A program made the position numbers and the translations under genes. From Agelas oroides (lineage: Eukaryota > Porifera > Demospongiae > Agelasida > Agelasidae), in assembly GCA_949130485.1 (NCBI GenBank), contig OX422203.1:7032710-7096709 (forward strand): a DNA stretch of 64,000 nt, in the 5' to 3' direction. The notes under the pieces were generated by a model. That model had not been told where the DNA came from. It ran no database searches and worked only from the letters and a program-made list of their open reading frames with translations. Position 1 is the first letter of the stretch. Each line of letters starts with the position of its first letter. Below are positions 58,104 to 64,000 of the stretch, piece after piece.

Positions 58104-61016
58104 ATGCGCTGGATACTGCTTTCGCTACTTTGCTTTTTGCTCACGACGCTGGCTAGTGGCATCGGTAAGCACGATGGTTCCCGTCTTTTTTCTTCTCCCC
58201 GAGAAGACGTCAACTTTGATTTCGCATGGAGGTTCTACCTTGGGAATTTCTCCAATTTGTTCCAGTGCGAGGAAAATGCCTTTCCCACTAACTTGAGCAC
58301 AGTTCAGTGTTTGGGACTGCAGTCTGCTTCAGCTACTAATGCTAACGAATGCCGTGATTTTTGCTGCAACAACATCATGTGTGCCATTTGGCAGTTTGCT
58401 GATGATCAAGGCTGCTGGGTTGAAGTTGGAACAAACGATAACTGCAGTCATAACCACAGTAGCAGTGACTGGGTAGGTGGAGGAAGACCCATTCCAGCAA
58501 AGCCGCCACCACCAGCTAAAAATGGACCCACTTCAAGAGACTATGATGACAGCTCATGGGAACTTGTGGACACTCCGCATGATGGACTCATCGCTGGTAC
58601 ATACACTCAGGATGGTCCCGAAAAACATGCCTATCTTCCCACCAATATCACCTGGTATCGCAAGCACTTCAATCTTCCTGATGACTGGAAGGGTCAATCC
58701 ATTTGGGTCTACTTTGAGGGGGTCTTCAGGGCCTCGCTTATCTACCTGAATGGTCAGCAACTGCTCTACCATGACAGTGGCTATACCAGCTTTTCAGTTC
58801 GTTTGGACAATGCTACAAATGTTTTCTACGGTGATGGGGAAGAAAATGAAAATGTGATAGTAGTGAGAGCTGATGCCACTGAGGGGTCGGGATGGTGGTA
58901 CGAGGGAGGTGGGATTTACAGGCATAACCATCTCGTGAGCACCAGTCCTGTCCATCTGGTTGTGAATGGAGTGTATGGAGCATTTGATGTTAAGAGCAAC
59001 ATCAGTTTTCACGACAAGAGTGACCACAAATCCGGGATGTTTGCTGAAGCAGCTATGTTATATCTCAGTGCTGAGGTTGTGAATGATCGATCTTCTGGTC
59101 TTCAGCTTGTGAAAGTGCACTTCACCTTGTTTGATCAGAGTGGGAAAATGATAGGGTCTACCACATCTGCCTCAGCTGCATCAACATCAACTATTGAATT
59201 TGTGGAAAATATGACTGTGTCTAGTGTTGAACTATGGAGCATCAACCGACCCTACCTGTATACCTTACAGACGGAACTGCTATCTGGCTCAACAGTCATA
59301 GATGTGGTTAATACTTCAGTGGGTGCACGTCACACACGCTGGGATTCTCAGACTGGCTTCTACCTCAACAATGTGCATTTCACCTGGCGGGGATTCAATA
59401 ACCACAATGATTTCACCGGTGTTGGGATAGCAGTGCCAGACAGATTGAACCTGTTTCGAGGACAGTCCATGAGAGCTGCTGGAGGTAACGCTTGGCGGAT
59501 GTCACACAATCCGCCCATTCCAATGTTACTCGACATCTTAGACCGAGTAGGTGTTGTAGTCTGGGATGAGAATAGGCAGTTTGGAGACAGTGAAATTTGG
59601 GTTGACAACCAAAGAGACATGGTGAAACGAGATCGCAACCATCCTTGTGTCATGGTGTGGTCATTCTGCAATGAGGCAGGGTGCGATCTTAATAGTGATG
59701 AAGAAGCTGTAGGGCAAAAGTTTAAGGATGCTTCAAAAGATGAAGACAAATTCCGACCTGTCTCAGCTAATCAGAATGGACACATAGGGGGTGGGCTCAG
59801 CAGTGTGATTGACGTACAAGGATTTTCTCACAGATCAGGAGCTACCTTTGACTCCTATCACAAGGAATTTCCAAATAAACCACTCATTGGTTCTGAGTGT
59901 TGTTCTTGCCGAACTCAGCGAGGGGAAGACTTCACTGAATCCAAGCAATTCACCAACTTTAATGCAGACTGTAATCAGGAACAGACTGGATACGAGCTAG
60001 ATCGGAAGTTTGTGGTTGGGTGTATGGTTTGGACTCTGTTTGACTACTATGGTGAGCCAACTCCATTCGGCTGGCCCATGGTTTCCTCGTCCTTTGGCTC
60101 TATCGACCTTGCTGGCTTTGCAAAAGCATCTGCGTACTGGTATCGAGCATGGTGGCTGTACAGTTCTCAACACAACCAGTCTTCAAATGGTGATTTTCCA
60201 ATAAACCCACCAAGTCTTGTCGATCCTGATGCTACTCCGTCGGAAGAGAACACACATGACGGGTACCTTGTCCACATCGTGGAGCGCTGGGAGCCTCATG
60301 AAGACGCTACCACTCGTCTTATTCATGTGTATACTAACGCTCCAATGGCAGAGCTGTTTGTGAATGGCAAATCTCAGGGAGTGCAGCAGTTGAGCTGGCA
60401 GGGTTGGGCACAGTGGAGTGTCACCTTCTCTCCAGGAAACATCTCTGCCACTGCCCTCTCCAGTGAGAAGCAGGTGCTTGCCTCGCACACAGTGCCAACG
60501 GCTGGAGCTGCCGTTAAGATTGTTGCGCATGTTGATGTCCCAAGTGAGGAGACGCAGACTGGCACTGCCCTTGTTCTTGATGGTCAGGATGCAGGCATGG
60601 TGAGGGCTGCCATTGTCGACTCTAACGGTCGAGTTGTTCCATCAGCCTCTCATAATGTCTCCTTCCGAGTGATAAGTGGTCCAGGACGTATTATCGGTGT
60701 GGGTAATGGGGACCCATCTTGTCATGAACCTAATCACGCATCATGGAGGAGTGCCTATCATGGCCTGGCTCGTGCAATTGTTCAAGTGACAGAGAACAGT
60801 GCAGCATCAGAAGACCACCGCCATCGTCTGTTACAGATCGATGCAGAAGGAGGAGTCCGCACTCGTATAGTTCCCCCAGGAGTACACGTGAAGGCTGCAG
60901 AGAGCATTATGGTAGAGGCATCAGCCCCTGGCCTTGGCAGCTCTACGGTGACTATTCCTGTCACCAATGATATGGATAAACACAGTGTGTTGTCTGTGGC
61001 TGAGAAGTTGATGTAA
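58104..61016 (+). CDS. Secreted glycoside hydrolase family 2 (beta-galactosidase-like) with PAN/apple-like insertion, intronless
   Basis: 970 aa in one exon. A signal peptide (residues 1-18) is followed by a Cys-rich PAN/apple-like segment (~54-115, NECRDFCCNNIMCAIWQF, CWVE). Then come the GH2 sugar-binding jelly roll (~145-300, GWWYEGGGIYRH), an Ig-like domain (~300-410) and the TIM barrel (~410-690). The acid/base Glu is E524 in CNEAGC and the nucleophile is E598 in GSECC; both are present, so hydrolysis of a beta-galactoside or related bond is plausible. The C-terminal part looks like the extra beta-sandwich domains of bacterial GH2 enzymes. Several N-glycosylation sequons fit secretion. 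Absence of introns beside intron-rich genes suggests horizontal or retroposed origin (inference). Confidence 0.85.
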   Translation: MRWILLSLLCFLLTTLASGIGKHDGSRLFSSPREDVNFDFAWRFYLGNFSNLFQCEENAFPTNLSTVQCLGLQSASATNANECRDFCCNNIMCAIWQFADDQGCWVEVGTNDNCSHNHSSSDWVGGGRPIPAKPPPPAKNGPTSRDYDDSSWELVDTPHDGLIAGTYTQDGPEKHAYLPTNITWYRKHFNLPDDWKGQSIWVYFEGVFRASLIYLNGQQLLYHDSGYTSFSVRLDNATNVFYGDGEENENVIVVRADATEGSGWWYEGGGIYRHNHLVSTSPVHLVVNGVYGAFDVKSNISFHDKSDHKSGMFAEAAMLYLSAEVVNDRSSGLQLVKVHFTLFDQSGKMIGSTTSASAASTSTIEFVENMTVSSVELWSINRPYLYTLQTELLSGSTVIDVVNTSVGARHTRWDSQTGFYLNNVHFTWRGFNNHNDFTGVGIAVPDRLNLFRGQSMRAAGGNAWRMSHNPPIPMLLDILDRVGVVVWDENRQFGDSEIWVDNQRDMVKRDRNHPCVMVWSFCNEAGCDLNSDEEAVGQKFKDASKDEDKFRPVSANQNGHIGGGLSSVIDVQGFSHRSGATFDSYHKEFPNKPLIGSECCSCRTQRGEDFTESKQFTNFNADCNQEQTGYELDRKFVVGCMVWTLFDYYGEPTPFGWPMVSSSFGSIDLAGFAKASAYWYRAWWLYSSQHNQSSNGDFPINPPSLVDPDATPSEENTHDGYLVHIVERWEPHEDATTRLIHVYTNAPMAELFVNGKSQGVQQLSWQGWAQWSVTFSPGNISATALSSEKQVLASHTVPTAGAAVKIVAHVDVPSEETQTGTALVLDGQDAGMVRAAIVDSNGRVVPSASHNVSFRVISGPGRIIGVGNGDPSCHEPNHASWRSAYHGLARAIVQVTENSAASEDHRHRLLQIDAEGGVRTRIVPPGVHVKAAESIMVEASAPGLGSSTVTIPVTNDMDKHSVLSVAEKLM

Positions 61017-61680
61017 ACTAAGTCAGTATACTGTAGATAACAACTTGATAGCTTCCTCTCGTTTATATTTTTAGACAAGTTATAGGCCGGTGCTATCTGT
61101 GTAACCACTAGCTGTCATTTTGTACCAGTGCACTCTTATGGTTTTATTAAGGCTCATTATGAAACTACATAACTACATAACTGACTCTGTTTGTATAAAT
61201 GGTTTTTGGCTAATTGTTATATCTGTTTATATATGGTTATACTATAATTATGTCACCATGGTTATACTAATTTTGTCACCATGTTCCTTTCTTGCTTCAA
61301 TCTAGGCTCCTAGTTCACCAGACAATTCTGTTTTCTTAGCTTGTATGTCACACTGCATGTAGCCTGGTTCCTAGGCCTTCCCTGTTAGTGAATGCTGAAG
61401 AATAAGGGAGAATCAATTAAGGCCTGTGAACAAGGCTCGTCACATTGCCTGGTGTAGATGGTATGAACAGCTGGGGGGGGGGGGGGGTACTGCAGGCCCT
61501 AGTTGTATTGATTTGACTAGTACCAGAACTACAGTGAGATGCAATGAAAATGCACAACTTGGGAATTCGGTGCTCTTAGAAGTTCGTAAGAGTCTAGTTC
61601 CATCAGTTAGCAGAAACATGTCTACAGCAGGTTTGGTGGTAACCACACAAGTGAGTGGATGACATTATGACTGGTTGCCG
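61017..61680 (+). other. Intergenic between GH2 gene and PRPF18
   Basis: GH2 3' region and unique-looking sequence with a G-run (61473-61487). The two genes converge here. Nothing else seen. Confidence 0.6.
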
Positions 61681-61812
61681 GGAGATACATACATACATAC
61701 ACAAAGGGTTAATTTGCAGGCCATGATACATAGCGCACACAAAGGGTAAATTTGCAGCCCATGATACATAGTGCACACAAAGGGTTAATTCGTAGCTTGC
61801 AGGCCATGATAC
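61681..61812 (+). repeat. Tandem repeats of the PRPF18 stop-codon region
   Basis: Three imperfect ~38-50 bp units (CACAAAGGGTTAATTTGCAGGCCATGATAC type) overlap the last codons and stop of PRPF18. Read on the - strand, each unit repeats codons for YHGLQ followed by a stop. Confidence 0.65.
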
Positions 61813-63607
61813 TCCACTGATTTTGAAGGGTCCGTTTCAAATTTTCTCTGACAGAACGTCATCAATCTTTTCACCGCCTGTGAGTAAAGTACAAAGTTAA
61901 CAAACTGTAAAATATATGAACAAAATCATATGTGGCGGTCCTCCGGTCCACACCTCACATGATATCCACCCTTCCCTTCTCCCTCTTTCACAAAAACATA
62001 CCACAGCCCTCCAAGCCTCACATAATCCTCCCCATTCCTTACACAGTCCATCGCTCCCCCCTCCCACCTTTCCCCCTCCCACCTTCCCCCCATCCAACAG
62101 TCACCTGAATATACTTCCTCTGTGTCTCATCGTTTAGCACATGTGCTATGGACTGCGAAAAGATCTTCTCTCTGCCTGTCCTAGCATGGATGCCCACCAT
62201 CGTGACACCAATAGGCCAGGGAGCATTACCAATAGCCATTTGGAGGTAAGCATCATTAGCCTGCACGGAGCGAGAGGAGCATTTTGTACTGTTATTGTGG
62301 TTATTAGTTTTGTACATAAAACTAAGAGAAGGGCTAAGCCAATTTGAGTGTGATATGGGAATTTTTGCAAGTGTGACCAGGCCCTTTTCCCATTTTTGGG
62401 CGGGGCCTGGGGACGAGGCTAAAGCCAATTAGCTGCCCAAACAAAGCTCTACACAGTGATAACCATGGTAGCCCACCCAGGTTTGGGGCCCTCTGTATCA
62501 CCCCTGCATCGTGCTGTCACTGACCTGCACATACTCCTTCCTGAGCATATGAGCACAGATCTGAGAGAGGAACATTAGGATGTCTGGTAGGGTGTTCTGG
62601 ATGGGGACAAGGTAGGGACAGAGGGTGGGAAAGAGGAGGGAGGGATGGAGGAAGGACAAAGTGGGAGGGAGAGAAGAGGATCACCATCATACTGTGGACA
62701 GATAATGATGTAAAGGAGCAGCTGTCATTGTACCTTCTTCTTCAGTTGTCTGAAGAGTGGTCTGAGGTAGGACTCGGTCTGCTTGAAGGTCGCACTAGCC
62801 AGCTTGCCCTGCAATGTGGACGATGTGGTAGTGTTTCAACTGTCTCCTCCCAACATCTCCCTTCTCATGTTCTTTCCACATTCCCAGGTCCTCACTCTCC
62901 CCTTTCCGTACCCTCTCCCTACCCCCCACCCCCACCATCACCTGGTAGCTTCTCTTCACCACCATGCTCCTGGCATTGAGCTCCTTTGCCCACTCCTTTA
63001 GCATGAACTGAAAAGAGAGAGAGAGAGGGAGGGAGGGTGGGAGGCAAGGAAAAAGGACAAGAGAGGGAGGGAGGAAGGAGGCAATGGAGGGACGAAGGAA
63101 GAGAGGGGGAAAGAGTAAGAGAGGAGGAGGGAGTCGAATTCCTCAAGAGCAGAGCCATTGATTTGCAAGTGTCACCTTCAGCGTTCTCAGACAAATCTCC
63201 TGTTGTTTGTCATTGTCATCTCCCTCAAGATCACCTGCAAGAGCCTGTAGGAGGGGGGAGAATGTGGAGGGAGGGATGTGGGAGGAGGGTGAGGTGGGAA
63301 GTGGGAGGAGGGTGAGTTTATCCAAAAAGCACATGGCAGCTGCTGTGCTTGGCTCTAGAAAGGCCTCAGTTGGCACTAAGCCAATCTTTTGTGGTTTAGT
63401 ATGGTACGGTAGAATGATCAATAGGCTAAGTAGCCTCGTTCCCAGGCCCGTAAGGGTCCGACTTTAACCCTTACGGGCCTGGGAATGAGGCTATAGGCTA
63501 AGAGACCACGAAAGAATAGACTTTGGTGTCGTTTAACTCACCATGAGCTGCTCAAGTGTTGTCCCATCGTCCCTCACTTTGAGATCAGCACTCTCGTCTT
63601 CCTCTCC
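61785..63607 (-). CDS. PRPF18: Pre-mRNA-splicing factor 18, 3' part (7 exons; 5' end outside window)
   Basis: Exons in transcript order: 63542-63607, 63176-63244, 62942-63007, 62734-62808, 62525-62596, 62105-62260, 61785-61877. All are phase 0 with GT-AG junctions. The translation matches the PRPF18 C-terminal half: [29 protein letters not shown], then the highly conserved [20 protein letters not shown] and [11 protein letters not shown] stretch, and [21 protein letters not shown]. The protein acts at the second catalytic step of splicing with the U5 snRNP. The first visible exon begins at [11 protein letters not shown], so upstream exons lie beyond 64000. The last residues (HGLQATN) differ from the usual end, and the stop region is tandemly repeated downstream. 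Confidence 0.93.
63431..63493 (+). mobile_element. Perfect-hairpin micro-element with 9 bp TSD (63 bp)
   Basis: TAGCCTCGTTCCCAGGCCCG pairs with CGGGCCTGGGAATGAGGCTA. It is flanked by TAGGCTAAG at 63422-63430 and 63494-63502. It lies in a PRPF18 intron. Confidence 0.8.
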
Positions 63608-63735
63608 CTGTGTGGGGGTGTGAGTGGGGATTCGAAAATGTCAATTGCCCCTATAGTGGGGCAGAACCTGTAATCCAATCCCCACAAAAAGGTAGGTGAT
63701 TACTGGGGAGTTGACACATACTGTTTAACTATACA

Positions 63736-63895
63736 GTTTGAGGTAATCAAATTCCTGACTATTGGGACACCATCTTCAGTCAAACCCCATGTAATCCCCA
63801 TCAACTGCCCAATACGTAAGGCGTGTGCAATCGAATTCACAACAGTGGGGACAGTGCATGTTCAGGGGGTAGTGGGGCATAACACTGATAGGCAC
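63736..63895 (+). repeat. Dispersed repeat, copy 2
   Basis: Same sequence family and orientation as 50478-50612, with one insertion of ~40 bases before GGGGGTAGTGGGGCATAACA. Confidence 0.75.
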
Positions 63896-64000
63896 ATAAC
63901 GTGGCATGGTTAATGACCTAATGCCCTTTGTACCATTACACAAGTGACGTCACAATCAACTGACTAATACCCTCAGACAGAATTTCAGGTGTAATACCAC

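Overview
This is a eukaryotic, metazoan window. Genes have GT-AG introns and there is dense simple-sequence and non-autonomous transposon content. My best guess is a sponge (demosponge-like). This rests on a kinase/coiled-coil/Kelch fusion of a kind I associate with sponge genomes, compact LDLa receptor genes and abundant foldback elements. The taxon is inference; no rRNA or mitochondrial marker is present.

Layout. (1) 0.36-25.2 kb, + strand: an IQSEC/BRAG-type ARF guanine-nucleotide exchange factor. I reconstructed 15 coding exons whose splice phases all agree and sum to 4431 nt (1476 aa): N-terminal coiled coil, Gln/Pro-rich region, IQ motif, Sec7, PH. A second possible first exon lies at 7442. 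Its introns are full of CA/GT, CT-rich and minisatellite arrays, several of which touch splice sites. (2) 18.1-20.6 kb, + strand: a complete kinase-coiled coil-Kelch gene nested in IQSEC intron 7. (3) 26.6-56.7 kb: a cluster of related single-pass membrane protein genes. On the - strand are five genes (A-E). They share a signal-peptide exon and a cytoplasmic tail with PPxY motifs, but differ in ectodomain: A and B have two copies of an unrecognised domain, an eight-Cys module, linkers and an LDLa; C has LDLa only; D and E have almost nothing outside the membrane. All module boundaries are phase 1. On the + strand are two short membrane proteins (F, G) and a relic, each lying convergent to a PPxY-tail gene or tail relic. 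Between them are foldback elements, MITEs and gene relics. (4) 58.1-61.0 kb, + strand: an intronless secreted glycoside hydrolase family 2 enzyme with a PAN/apple-like insertion. (5) 61.8-64.0 kb, - strand: the 3' seven exons of the splicing factor PRPF18; the 5' part is beyond the window.

The most interesting system is the A-G cluster. It looks like a locus where conserved PPxY cytoplasmic tails (candidate NEDD4-type WW-domain ligands) are combined with interchangeable phase-1 ectodomain exons. Its function is unknown from sequence. Surface recognition or regulated receptor turnover are hypotheses only. Several small transposon families can be defined here with target-site duplications: a ~250 bp MITE (7 bp TSD), 63-89 bp perfect hairpins (9 bp TSD) and a 993 bp MULE-like element (9 bp TSD).
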